The notes under the pieces: generated by a model
What the model saw: the letters and a program-made list of their open reading frames with translations, nothing else
Told to the model about the DNA's origin: nothing
The model's database searches: none
Source of the DNA: Sphingomonadaceae bacterium
GTDB taxonomy: Bacteria; Pseudomonadota; Alphaproteobacteria; Sphingomonadales; Sphingomonadaceae
Direction: 5' to 3'
Assembly: GCA_021732525.1 (NCBI GenBank)
Contig: JAKFUU010000002.1
Location: 1 to 64,000, forward strand
Length of the DNA stretch: 64,000 nt
In this document: piece by piece, positions 8,928 through 17,985 of the stretch
Layout of the letters: every line of letters begins with the position of its first letter
Numbering within the stretch: position 1 is the first letter of the stretch
Translations under genes and position numbers: made by a program

Positions 8928-11900
8928 TCCGATCCGGCCCGCTTTATACACCGTGCCGTTCGGGCAGGATTTGTGCGACGCAACGGTATCGGTAATCTTT
9001 GAAAAACTGGGCCGAGACCCGTTAGCGCTATCCAGCGCGGTAATTTTTTTACCCAATAACCGCGCGATCACGGCGATGACCGAGGCATTCGTTCGCGCGT
9101 TGAAACCCGGCTTGTTGTTGCCGCATATGGCGGCGCTGGGCGATCTTGCCTTGGATGATAAGCTTGGCGCGTTATTTGATCCGCTGGATATGGCTCCTGC
9201 TATTCCGCCCGCGATCGCACCTATGGCACGGCTGCTGCTGGTGGCGCGATTGGTGACCCAGCAGCGGGCTGCGACGGGCGCGCCGGTAACACCCACCGAA
9301 GCGCTGCGTCTCGCCCGGAAATTATGCGATGTTATCGATGAATTGGAGGTTGAGCAGGTTCAATTTGAGCGTTTTGACGTCATAAAACCCGAAGGCCAAG
9401 ATTTGGCTGCGCATTGGCAGAAATCTTTCGTGCAATTGTTGCAATTATTGCCCGATTATCAGGCCGAATTGGCGGCATTGGGGTTAACCGGGCCATCGGA
9501 GCGGCGCAATTTGTTGCTTGATCGTTTGGGAAAATCTCTGGCGGGTCAAGCGGGCCAGCCGTGGGTCATTGCCGCGGGTATATCGACCGCAGCGCCGGCA
9601 ATATCGCGCTTGCTCCGCCGGATCGCGTTGTTACCGCAATCGATGGTGATATTCCCCGCTATCGATGTTGATATGAGCGATACGGATTGGGATAGTCTGG
9701 GCCCGCATGAGCCGGATGAAGGCCAGTTGCTGGCGCGCAGCGGCCATGAAAGCCATCCGCAATATCACCTGAAACTGCTGCTCGACCGGATGGGATTTGG
9801 CCGCAGCGAGCTTACCCGTCTTGGGCAGGGAAGGGACCAAAAACGCAAGGGTAGCAGTCAAAACCACAGTGAAAGCCAAACCATTCCGCAGATATTTTGC
9901 CTGCCGCAAGCCACCGCCGGTTGGATTGCATTGCCAGCGGCGCAAAAGAAGATGAAGAATGTGCGGTTGATGGTGGCCGAAGAAAGCGCGCAGGAGGCCG
10001 CTGCGATCGCTATTTTAATCCGCGCTGCGTTGGAGCAGAGCGAAAAGCGGATTGCGCTGGTTACGCCCGACCGGGAGCTGGCGCGGCGCTGCGCGGCGCA
10101 GTTGAAACGTTGGAACATCCATGTTGATGATAGCGCGGGCGTGCCGTTGCTGCATAAGCCCGAAGCGACGCTGATCATGGCGCTGGCCGAAATATTGGCG
10201 CAGGATTTTGCGCCAGTGCCCTTACTTAGTTTGATCAAACATCCGCTCGTTCATAAGGGCGACGGGCGGACGGCATGGTTGGAGCAAGCGCGAAATCTCG
10301 ATCTGTTGCTGCGCGGCCCCAACGAAGGCGTGGGATTGGACGCGATCGGCGCGCGCATTGGGCAGGAACAAAAAAAGACCAAGGAAGATCACCGGATCCT
10401 GGCCGCCAACGATTGCGCAGCGCTCGCCGAATATTGGTTGGCGCTCCGCCCGACATTGGATCAGCTTAAAAAGGGAGCGAGTGGCGGGTTGTCCGCCGCG
10501 ATCATCGCGCTGCAAGACGCCGCAACGACATTAAGCCAGGGAGCCGTTTGGAAAGGGGCGGGCGGGCGGCAGTTAGCCGGTTTTTTCGACGAATTGGGGC
10601 TTTATGATCTGTCCGAAATTGGCCCGGTTAAAAATGATTCCATTCCGCCGATTTTATCGGAGCTGATGCGCGATCTGGTGGTTCGTCCGGCCTATGGCGG
10701 GCACCCCCGCGTCGCCATTTATGGCTTGCTAGAGGCCCGGTTGCAGCAAGCCGATATGGTCATTTGCGCGGGGCTGAATGAGGGAAGCTGGCCGCGATTG
10801 GCGCAGCCCGATCCATGGCTTGCGCCGCGAATTCGCCGGGATTTGAAACTGCCCGCACCCGAACGCAACATCGGCCTTGCCGCGCATGATCTGGCCAGCA
10901 TGCTGGGTGCGAAGGAAGTTATTTTGACCCGGTCAAAGCGCGATCGTGGCGGGCCAACCGTGGCGTCGCGTTTTTTGCTGCGGATGCAGGCCTTGCTGGG
11001 GTCAGCGCTGAAAACCGAAAGCATGGCTTTGATACTATCGGATTTGATCGATCGCCTCGATGTGCCCGCCCCGAAATATCGCAGGCCTGCGCCCGTGCCA
11101 TCGGCGGAGCAACGAAAATTGCCGGTTTCGATCACGCAATTTGATACGCTGCGCGCCAATCCTTATTCTTTCTACGCATCACAGATCATGAATTTGAAAT
11201 TGTTGGAAGCCGTCGATGCCGAACCCAGCCATGCCTGGCGCGGAACCATCATTCACCGGATATTGGAGCTGTGGCATAAGGAGGAGAATAGCGGGCCGGA
11301 AGCGTTGATTGCGCGCGCGCAGGATCTGCTGTCCAACAACGCGCTGCATCCAACGCTTCGGGCGATGTGGCAACCGCGGATTGCCAAGGCCCTGCGCTGG
11401 ATCGCCGAAGAAACGCAGCGAATGCGTGATGAAGAGGGGCGAACCGTGCTGGTTGCCGAGCAAAAGGGCGTTATTGAGATGGCCGGGGTGACGGTGACTG
11501 GGCGCGCGGACAGGATCGATCAAATTGCGGGCGGCGGCCTTGCCATCGTGGATTATAAGACCGGTAAACCACCCAGCGCTGCGCAGATCGCCGCTGGTTT
11601 TGCGCTGCAACTAGGGCTAATCGGTTATATGGCGGAAAATGGCGCAATCGAAGGCGCAGCGGGCATTGCGGCGCGGTTTGAATATTGGAGCTTGGCGAAA
11701 GACAAGGGTGATTTTGGCGCGATCAAAATTCCAACCAGCGACAAGCCAAAACCCAATGCAATATTATCCAGCGATTTGGTTGCTTTCGCCGAAAAGGAAG
11801 CGACCGGGATATTGAACCATTGGATCAGCGGCGATGCGCCGTTTACCGCGATGCTTGAACCGCAATATGCCTATAGCGAGTATAATCAATTGATGCGGCT

Positions 11901-11955
11901 GCAGGAATGGGATGGGCGGGAGGCGCTGGCCGCACCGGGCGATCCGGCCTTATGA
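8920..11955 (+). CDS. addB: double-strand break repair protein AddB
   Basis: Long ORF with C-terminal RecB-like nuclease 'VTVTGRADRIDQIAGGGLAIVDYKTGKPPS', followed by addA. Confidence 0.92.
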   Translation: MADPIRPALYTVPFGQDLCDATVSVIFEKLGRDPLALSSAVIFLPNNRAITAMTEAFVRALKPGLLLPHMAALGDLALDDKLGALFDPLDMAPAIPPAIAPMARLLLVARLVTQQRAATGAPVTPTEALRLARKLCDVIDELEVEQVQFERFDVIKPEGQDLAAHWQKSFVQLLQLLPDYQAELAALGLTGPSERRNLLLDRLGKSLAGQAGQPWVIAAGISTAAPAISRLLRRIALLPQSMVIFPAIDVDMSDTDWDSLGPHEPDEGQLLARSGHESHPQYHLKLLLDRMGFGRSELTRLGQGRDQKRKGSSQNHSESQTIPQIFCLPQATAGWIALPAAQKKMKNVRLMVAEESAQEAAAIAILIRAALEQSEKRIALVTPDRELARRCAAQLKRWNIHVDDSAGVPLLHKPEATLIMALAEILAQDFAPVPLLSLIKHPLVHKGDGRTAWLEQARNLDLLLRGPNEGVGLDAIGARIGQEQKKTKEDHRILAANDCAALAEYWLALRPTLDQLKKGASGGLSAAIIALQDAATTLSQGAVWKGAGGRQLAGFFDELGLYDLSEIGPVKNDSIPPILSELMRDLVVRPAYGGHPRVAIYGLLEARLQQADMVICAGLNEGSWPRLAQPDPWLAPRIRRDLKLPAPERNIGLAAHDLASMLGAKEVILTRSKRDRGGPTVASRFLLRMQALLGSALKTESMALILSDLIDRLDVPAPKYRRPAPVPSAEQRKLPVSITQFDTLRANPYSFYASQIMNLKLLEAVDAEPSHAWRGTIIHRILELWHKEENSGPEALIARAQDLLSNNALHPTLRAMWQPRIAKALRWIAEETQRMRDEEGRTVLVAEQKGVIEMAGVTVTGRADRIDQIAGGGLAIVDYKTGKPPSAAQIAAGFALQLGLIGYMAENGAIEGAAGIAARFEYWSLAKDKGDFGAIKIPTSDKPKPNAILSSDLVAFAEKEATGILNHWISGDAPFTAMLEPQYAYSEYNQLMRLQEWDGREALAAPGDPAL

Positions 11956-14900
11956 CCGTCAGCCGCAGCTTAAAGCGCGGATTACATGCGTTGAGCGTGG
12001 AACAAGCCGCCGCGGTCGCGCCCACGCAGAATATCTGGCTCAGCGCGTCGGCCGGAACCGGCAAGACGCAAGTTTTGACCGCGCGGGTTATCCGGCTGTT
12101 GCTGGAGGACGGCGTTAAGCCCGAAAATTTGCTGTCGATTACATTTACTAAGACCGGCGCGGCCGAAATGGCCGAACGGATCAATAATTTGCTTGCATCC
12201 TGGGTGCAAATGAAAGGTTCCGATCTTGCGCAAGATTTGATCGCGATCGGCGCGGATCATTCGCCCGCCACCCAAAACCGGGCACGGCGCTTATTCGCAT
12301 CGGTGCTGGATGCACCGGGCGGCGGTTTGCAGATATTGACAATCCACAGCCTTTGTCAGTCTCTGCTCGCCAGCTTTCCCGAAGAGGCCGGGCTGGTTGC
12401 CGGATTTGAACTTGTGGAGGGCCGCGAACAGGCCGAGCTATACCGGCAATCGCTCGCCGAAATGATCACCGCCGCCGAACAGGATGGTCAGGATTGGTTG
12501 ATTGCCGCGCTACAACAGCTCAGTTTGGACATGGGCGAAGATCGCGCGCAAAAATTCCTGCAACGCTGTGCTGCTGCGCCCCATGCAATGGCCGAAATTC
12601 CCAACGACACCGGCGCCCGGATTTTTGTACGGCGACATTTGGGGCTGGATTATGACGAACCTATTGCTGAAATACTCCTGACGCTGCTCGATGATAGCGT
12701 GATTAACCGCGCAAATATCATTGCGATTGCCGAAATGAATGCAGCCTGGGGCGGCAAGCGCGGATCGGAGCGGGCGGCCAAAATTTACGAATGGCTGGCG
12801 ATGGCTGGCGGAGAACGGGCGCAGAATTTTGCCATGCTGCATGGCTTTTGGAGCAAGGGCGACGGTGATCCGCTGATTGCATCGAGGGGCTATACCCCGC
12901 TGGATGAGGCTTATTCCGAAATTGCGTTGGGCCTTTATAATTGGACATCGGCTTTGCTCACCCTTATCCGCATTGCGGAATATACGGAGCGGTTGGCACC
13001 TGCGCTGTTGGCCGGGAAAGCCTTTGCTGCGCGTTATCAGGAAAATAAGCGCGCGCGCGGCTTGGTTGATTTTGGCGATATGATCCGCAAAGCCGCCGAT
13101 TTGCTGCGCGGCGGCGGAGTGGCCGAATGGGTCCGCTATAAGCTTGATCAGCAAATAGATCATATTTTGATCGATGAGGCGCAAGACACCAACAATGCGC
13201 AATGGGATATCGTCCGCGCGCTTGCCGATGATTTTTTCAGCGGCAATGCCGCAAAGGGTGAGGTCAACCGCACCATCTTTGCCGTGGGCGATTATAAGCA
13301 GGCGATATTTGGGTTTCAAGGTACCGACCCGGAAAATTATCGCCAAGCGGGCGCGTTTTTTGGCGAGCGAATCAAACTTAGCGGCAAAGAATTGCAACGG
13401 ATCGCCTTGTCGCGCAGTTTCCGTTCGACCCGGCCTGTGCTCGATTTTGTCAATGCCGTTATCAAACTGGCCGGGCCGGAAACTTTTGGTATCCACGACC
13501 CTATTGAGGCGCATTTTAGCGAAATATCCGCCGCAGGGACAATCGAGCTTTTCGCGCCCGTTACCGCCGGGCAGGGCGGCGAGAATGAGGATGGTGACGC
13601 GGCCGGTGCCGCCGCCCCTGCTGGCGATATTTCCAGCTTAGCTGACGAGGATGAGGAAAGCTGGCTGAGCAGTGAAAAGCGGATTTTGGCGCACCGGATC
13701 GCCGCTTATGTCCGCAAACTGATCGATGAAGCACCGATGTTGGCGGCCAGAGGCAGGCGGCTTGTGGCGGGCGATATTATGATATTGCTGCGCAGCCGCG
13801 GCGAAACGGCAAGCTTTTTGGTGGGGCAGTTGCATGATAAGAATGTGCCGGTTGCGGGGATTGACCGGTTGCGATTGCAACAACCGCTGGCGGTGCAAGA
13901 TATGCTGTCGGTGGTGCGTTTTGTGCTACAACCGGGCGACGATCTAAGCCTTGCTTGCATCCTGGTTTCGCCCTTAATCGGCTGGTCACAAGATGATTTG
14001 TTGCAGCATGGCTATCGCGGGCCGAGCCATAAGGGCAAAAACCTTTGGCAATTTTTGCGCATAAAACCGGAACTTGCCGGCGATGTCGCCTTGCTGTCCG
14101 GCCTGCTTAACCAAGCCGATTATGTGACGGTTTATGATTTTCTTGAACATATTCTGTCGGGGGCCATTGCCGGGCGTAAGAAATTCACCGCCCGTTTGGG
14201 GCGCGAAACATTGGTTCCGATTGAGGAATTGCTTAACGCGGCGATGCAATTTGAACAAAGTCATGGCGGCGGCCTGCAAAGCTTTCTGGATTGGTTTGAA
14301 CGCGGTGACACCGAGATAAAGCGCGAAGGATTGGCAAGCGCAAACGAAGTTCGGGTGATGACGGTGCATGGCGCCAAGGGGTTGCAGGCGCCGGTTGTCA
14401 TCCTGGCCGATGTCACCGCCGATCCCGATGCCAAGAAAGACCGTGATTTTTCGCTGTCGCTCAAAAATGGCGAGGTGGTGCCTCTGCTGCCCATTAACAA
14501 GGCGGATAAGCACGGGATGCTCGAAAAAATTGCGCAGCAGCAGGAAACCGCCGACCGCCAGGAACACCACCGCTTGCTTTATGTGGCGATGACGCGGGCG
14601 GAAGAACGGTTGGTTATGGCAGGATCGATCGGCGACCGCGCCCGGAATCGCGGAGCATCCGAACAAAGCTGGTTTGCGCTTATCGAACGTGCGATGCAGT
14701 TGGTGGGCTGCGTCTATGAAGCAGACGCCTTGTGGACAGGCGTTATGCGCTATTGTGGTGCCAGCCCGCTGGTGCCTGCCGCGGCGGGCGCGCAGGACAA
14801 GCCAGAAACGGCATGGCCCTCGTTACCGCCATGGCTGTTATCGCCTGCACCCCAAGAGCAAAGCCCGCCGCGCCCGCTTGTGCCATCGCATCTCGACGAT

Positions 14901-15437
14901 GATGATTATGGCGAGGCCCCGGTCAGCAACGCGATGCGGCGGGCGGCGGACAAGGGCCGTTTGATCCATGCGGTGTTTGAACGGATTAGCGGCGAAGATA
15001 CCGCGCATCTATTGAAGTCGGCGGGTGAATGGCTGCAGATGAACAATAAGAACCCGGCAATCGACAATGATGCGATTTTGGCGGATGTTGCGGCGGTCAT
15101 TACCAACCCGGAATGGAGCGTGTTTTTCGGCCCCAACGCCCGCGCCGAAGTGCCGTTGGCGGCGGTGGTGGGCAGCAGCGTCATCACCGGACGCATTGAC
15201 CGGCTTAATATCGGGCCGGACCATATCCATATATTGGATTTCAAGACCGGGCGTAATGTGCCCCGCGATCCGGCCAACCTGCCGCGTGCGTTTTTGCGGC
15301 AAATGGCACATTATGTTGCGGCGGTGGAAATGATTTTCCCCGGCAAATGCGTTAAGGCGAGCTTGCTATTCACCCATATTCCCATTTTGATCACCCTTCC
15401 TCCTGAACTGCTCGATCCGCACCGGCCCGCTGCATAA
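11952..15437 (+). CDS. addA: double-strand break repair helicase AddA
   Basis: UvrD-type motifs: 'SASAGTGKTQVLTARV', 'LIDEAQDTN', 'VGDYKQAIFGFQGTDP', 'LLYVAMTRAEERLV'. Confidence 0.95.
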   Translation: MTVSRSLKRGLHALSVEQAAAVAPTQNIWLSASAGTGKTQVLTARVIRLLLEDGVKPENLLSITFTKTGAAEMAERINNLLASWVQMKGSDLAQDLIAIGADHSPATQNRARRLFASVLDAPGGGLQILTIHSLCQSLLASFPEEAGLVAGFELVEGREQAELYRQSLAEMITAAEQDGQDWLIAALQQLSLDMGEDRAQKFLQRCAAAPHAMAEIPNDTGARIFVRRHLGLDYDEPIAEILLTLLDDSVINRANIIAIAEMNAAWGGKRGSERAAKIYEWLAMAGGERAQNFAMLHGFWSKGDGDPLIASRGYTPLDEAYSEIALGLYNWTSALLTLIRIAEYTERLAPALLAGKAFAARYQENKRARGLVDFGDMIRKAADLLRGGGVAEWVRYKLDQQIDHILIDEAQDTNNAQWDIVRALADDFFSGNAAKGEVNRTIFAVGDYKQAIFGFQGTDPENYRQAGAFFGERIKLSGKELQRIALSRSFRSTRPVLDFVNAVIKLAGPETFGIHDPIEAHFSEISAAGTIELFAPVTAGQGGENEDGDAAGAAAPAGDISSLADEDEESWLSSEKRILAHRIAAYVRKLIDEAPMLAARGRRLVAGDIMILLRSRGETASFLVGQLHDKNVPVAGIDRLRLQQPLAVQDMLSVVRFVLQPGDDLSLACILVSPLIGWSQDDLLQHGYRGPSHKGKNLWQFLRIKPELAGDVALLSGLLNQADYVTVYDFLEHILSGAIAGRKKFTARLGRETLVPIEELLNAAMQFEQSHGGGLQSFLDWFERGDTEIKREGLASANEVRVMTVHGAKGLQAPVVILADVTADPDAKKDRDFSLSLKNGEVVPLLPINKADKHGMLEKIAQQQETADRQEHHRLLYVAMTRAEERLVMAGSIGDRARNRGASEQSWFALIERAMQLVGCVYEADALWTGVMRYCGASPLVPAAAGAQDKPETAWPSLPPWLLSPAPQEQSPPRPLVPSHLDDDDYGEAPVSNAMRRAADKGRLIHAVFERISGEDTAHLLKSAGEWLQMNNKNPAIDNDAILADVAAVITNPEWSVFFGPNARAEVPLAAVVGSSVITGRIDRLNIGPDHIHILDFKTGRNVPRDPANLPRAFLRQMAHYVAAVEMIFPGKCVKASLLFTHIPILITLPPELLDPHRPAA

Positions 15438-15552
15438 AATCTCACCGGTAATGTTTTCTATTTAGAATGGGCAAACAAAACTATGCGCAGGCTGGCTTGT
15501 CACCGTTCAAATCGCAGCTTACATCGGGGGCATAGTCAAAAGGAGAATAGCA

Positions 15553-15873
15553 ATGGCGACCATCCCCGTCAGTGACCAAGATTTTCAAGCAAATGTGTTG
15601 AACAGCAGCAAGCCCGTTATCGTAGATTTTTGGGCGGAATGGTGCGGTCCATGTAAGATGATTGGACCCAGCCTAGAAGAATTGAGCGAAGAATTGAGCG
15701 AACAAGTGACAATCGTGAAACTCAATATCGACGATCATCCCGATACACCGTCAAAATACGGCGTGCGCGGCATTCCGACGATGATCTTGTTCAAAGATGG
15801 CCAGATTGTCGATACCAAAGTGGGCGCGGCGCCCAAATCGGAGCTGAAGCGCTGGATTGAAGAAGCGCTTTAG
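15553..15873 (+). CDS. trxA: thioredoxin
   Basis: 'VIVDFWAEWCGPCKMIGP' active site and full Trx fold. Confidence 0.98.
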   Translation: MATIPVSDQDFQANVLNSSKPVIVDFWAEWCGPCKMIGPSLEELSEELSEQVTIVKLNIDDHPDTPSKYGVRGIPTMILFKDGQIVDTKVGAAPKSELKRWIEEAL

Positions 15874-15884
15874 AGCATGACGCG

Positions 15885-16030
15885 CTAAATGCGGATCGCT
15901 CCAATCCTCCCCGGAACGGGGAGGTGCCCGCAGGGCGGAGGGGTCCCAGGCTGAGTAAAGGGCAATGCACGCGGGGAAGTTGGGCCCCCTCCGCCGGCTT
16001 CGCCGCCACCTCCCCGTTCCGGGGAGGATT
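15885..16030 (+). repeat. palindromic repeat element, family C (complete copy)
   Basis: 'caatcctccccggaacggggaggtg...cacctccccgttccggggaggattg' long inverted repeat with the inner pair 'ggcggagggg/ccccctccgcc'. The left ~85 bp recurs near 56445. Confidence 0.85.
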
Positions 16031-16056
16031 GATACAGATCTATCGCAAAATGCTTT

Positions 16057-16160
16057 AGAGGATAATGCGATTTCATTGAATCGTACCATGCTCTTTATCT
16101 CTTTGTGATTGCGTGATTTTATGCGATTAACCGGTGTCCACTTAATCGCATCACGCTCTA
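16057..16160 (-). repeat. intergenic repeat element, family A (copy 2, inverted relative to copy at 24841)
   Basis: '...ctctttatctctttgtg...atgcgattaaccggtgtccacttaatcgcatcacgctcta' is the reverse complement of much of 24841-24944. Confidence 0.85.
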
Positions 16161-17384
16161 ACTCCGATAATCGGCGTTGATCGAAATATACCCATGCGTT
16201 AGATCGCAGGTCCATACAGTAGCGCGGCCCGCGCCAAGGCCCAGGTCAATGCCGATGCGTATTTCCGCGCCCTTGAGGTGTTCGGTGACGGGTGCTTCGT
16301 TGTAACTATCCACCGCTAACCCCGCCTGCGCCACCCATTTATCGGCAAAGCGGATGGCGAGCTTGTCACGGTCGGCAGGCTCGCCCGCCTTGCCAACCGC
16401 CATGACAACGCGGCCCCAATTGGCATCTTCGCCCGCGATCGCGGTTTTAACCAGCGGCGAGTTGGCAATCGATAGCCCAATCCGGCGCGCGCTATCGTCG
16501 CTTACGGCTCCCGTCACTTCAATTTCGATGAATTTTTGCGCGCCTTCGCCGTCACGCACCACCAGATGCGCCAACTGCAAACAAATATCATTCAGCGCGG
16601 CGGCAAAGGCATCGACGCCGGGATCATCGAAGCTGGCCAGGGGTGCGTTCCCGGCTTTGCCGGTGGCAAAGGCCAGCACCGTGTCGCTGGTCGATGTATC
16701 GCTATCAACGGTGATGCAGCTAAAACTGCGCAGATTGGCAGCAGACAGTATTTCTTGCAGAAAGCCCGGCTCCACCGCCGCATCGGTAAAAATATAGCCG
16801 AGCATGGTTGCCATATCGGGCGCGATCATGCCGCTGCCTTTGATGATGGCGGATAGATGCACTGTCTTGCCGCCCACTATCGCGCTCGCCGCTGCACCTT
16901 TTGGGAAGGTATCGGTTGTGGTAATCGTGGTTGCGATCTCTTCCCAACTGCAAGGACTGGAGTCAAAAGCCGCCTGCAATCCCGCGTTTGCCTTGTCCTT
17001 TGGCAAAGGCACACCAATCACGCCGGTGGAAGAAACGAAAACTTCGCCAGGATCACAATCTAAATGCGCGGCAACGCGGCTCATAATCGCCTCAACCGCC
17101 TCGCGCCCGCGAAATCCGGTAAAGGCGTTGGCATTGCCCGCATTCACCACCAACCCCCGCGCCCGGCCATTTTTCAAGCTTTCGCGGGTCATTTCAACCT
17201 CGGTTGAACAACAAAGATTGCGGGTTGTTACGCCCGCCACCGCGGTACCTTCATCTAATGTAACGAAACTCAAATCACACCGATCCCATTCCTTATATCG
17301 CGCGCGAGCGATACGCAGGGTTACGCCATCAATATTTTGCAATATTGGAAAATGATCGGGCGCAAGCGGCGATTTTATGGACAA
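16158..17384 (-). CDS. argJ: bifunctional glutamate N-acetyltransferase/amino-acid acetyltransferase
   Basis: 'GSGMIAPDMATMLGYIFTDA' contains the Thr nucleophile region of ArgJ; full length. Confidence 0.96.
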   Translation of the reverse strand: MSIKSPLAPDHFPILQNIDGVTLRIARARYKEWDRCDLSFVTLDEGTAVAGVTTRNLCCSTEVEMTRESLKNGRARGLVVNAGNANAFTGFRGREAVEAIMSRVAAHLDCDPGEVFVSSTGVIGVPLPKDKANAGLQAAFDSSPCSWEEIATTITTTDTFPKGAAASAIVGGKTVHLSAIIKGSGMIAPDMATMLGYIFTDAAVEPGFLQEILSAANLRSFSCITVDSDTSTSDTVLAFATGKAGNAPLASFDDPGVDAFAAALNDICLQLAHLVVRDGEGAQKFIEIEVTGAVSDDSARRIGLSIANSPLVKTAIAGEDANWGRVVMAVGKAGEPADRDKLAIRFADKWVAQAGLAVDSYNEAPVTEHLKGAEIRIGIDLGLGAGRATVWTCDLTHGYISINADYRS

Positions 17385-17444
17385 AGTTTACTCTTTCGAT
17401 ATTAATTGCGGGCGGGTTTCAGAATGGTTTGCAGGAGATTATTT

Positions 17445-17543
17445 ATGCCGCTCATTAGCTTAATCGCCACAGCAAGCGCAACCTTGCTTGCAACGGTGGT
17501 CCCTTTGGAACCCGATGTGCCGGTTGCAGATCATCCTTCGTGA
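17445..17543 (+). CDS. candidate small protein (32 aa)
   Basis: MPLISLIATASATLLATVVPLEPDVPVADHPS, ATG preceded by AGGAG at good spacing. Too short for the ORF track. Confidence 0.35.
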   Translation: MPLISLIATASATLLATVVPLEPDVPVADHPS

Positions 17544-17606
17544 TTTTTCATCTACCCTTTTGCTGGACGAAAGGTGTTGCGCTCATTATGTGAGCAGGGA
17601 CCAATT

Positions 17607-17885
17607 ATGTTGACGCGCTCTTTCCTATTTCTGCTGGCGATGATGACCGGCCTGTCCGCGGCCCAAGCGGCGGATACGGTGCGTCACGCGCCAGCGGCCG
17701 TTGGTGCATCCGCTGTGCAAGCGGTTGATCTCCTCCGGTCTAGCCAAGTAAAACCTGCCAAAGCCCATATAGCGATTTTGACCAATGCGGCCCTCGATCC
17801 GATACCGTCACTTCGCGCGCCTGTTGCGGCTGATTTCAGCATCCCGGCGCCGCGCATTTTTATCGGTGACCGCAACCGGCAATAG
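17607..17885 (+). CDS. hypothetical secreted protein
   Basis: MLTRSFLFLLAMMTGLSAAQA signal peptide plus short mature domain. Confidence 0.6.
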   Translation: MLTRSFLFLLAMMTGLSAAQAADTVRHAPAAVGASAVQAVDLLRSSQVKPAKAHIAILTNAALDPIPSLRAPVAADFSIPAPRIFIGDRNRQ

Positions 17886-17985
17886 CCGGGGCACCAGCAT
17901 AAATCATTTTTGAATTTAATGTTGCAAATGCCGTGTCGATGCCAGCTGGGCTCCGCGCATTGCCAAGCGCTCAAGGAATATCACT

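Noticed and set aside
12793-12812. 10-bp repeat atggctggcg x2 in addA
   Set aside because: Not a multiple of 3 and the surrounding protein is normal; likely chance.
12510-13514. 334-aa minus-strand ORF antisense to addA
   Set aside because: Overlaps clear helicase motifs of addA on the other strand.
15676-15699. 12-bp tandem repeat in trxA (EELSEELS)
   Set aside because: The aligned length equals that of normal thioredoxins (helix region), so this is likely convergent codon usage, not an inserted duplication.
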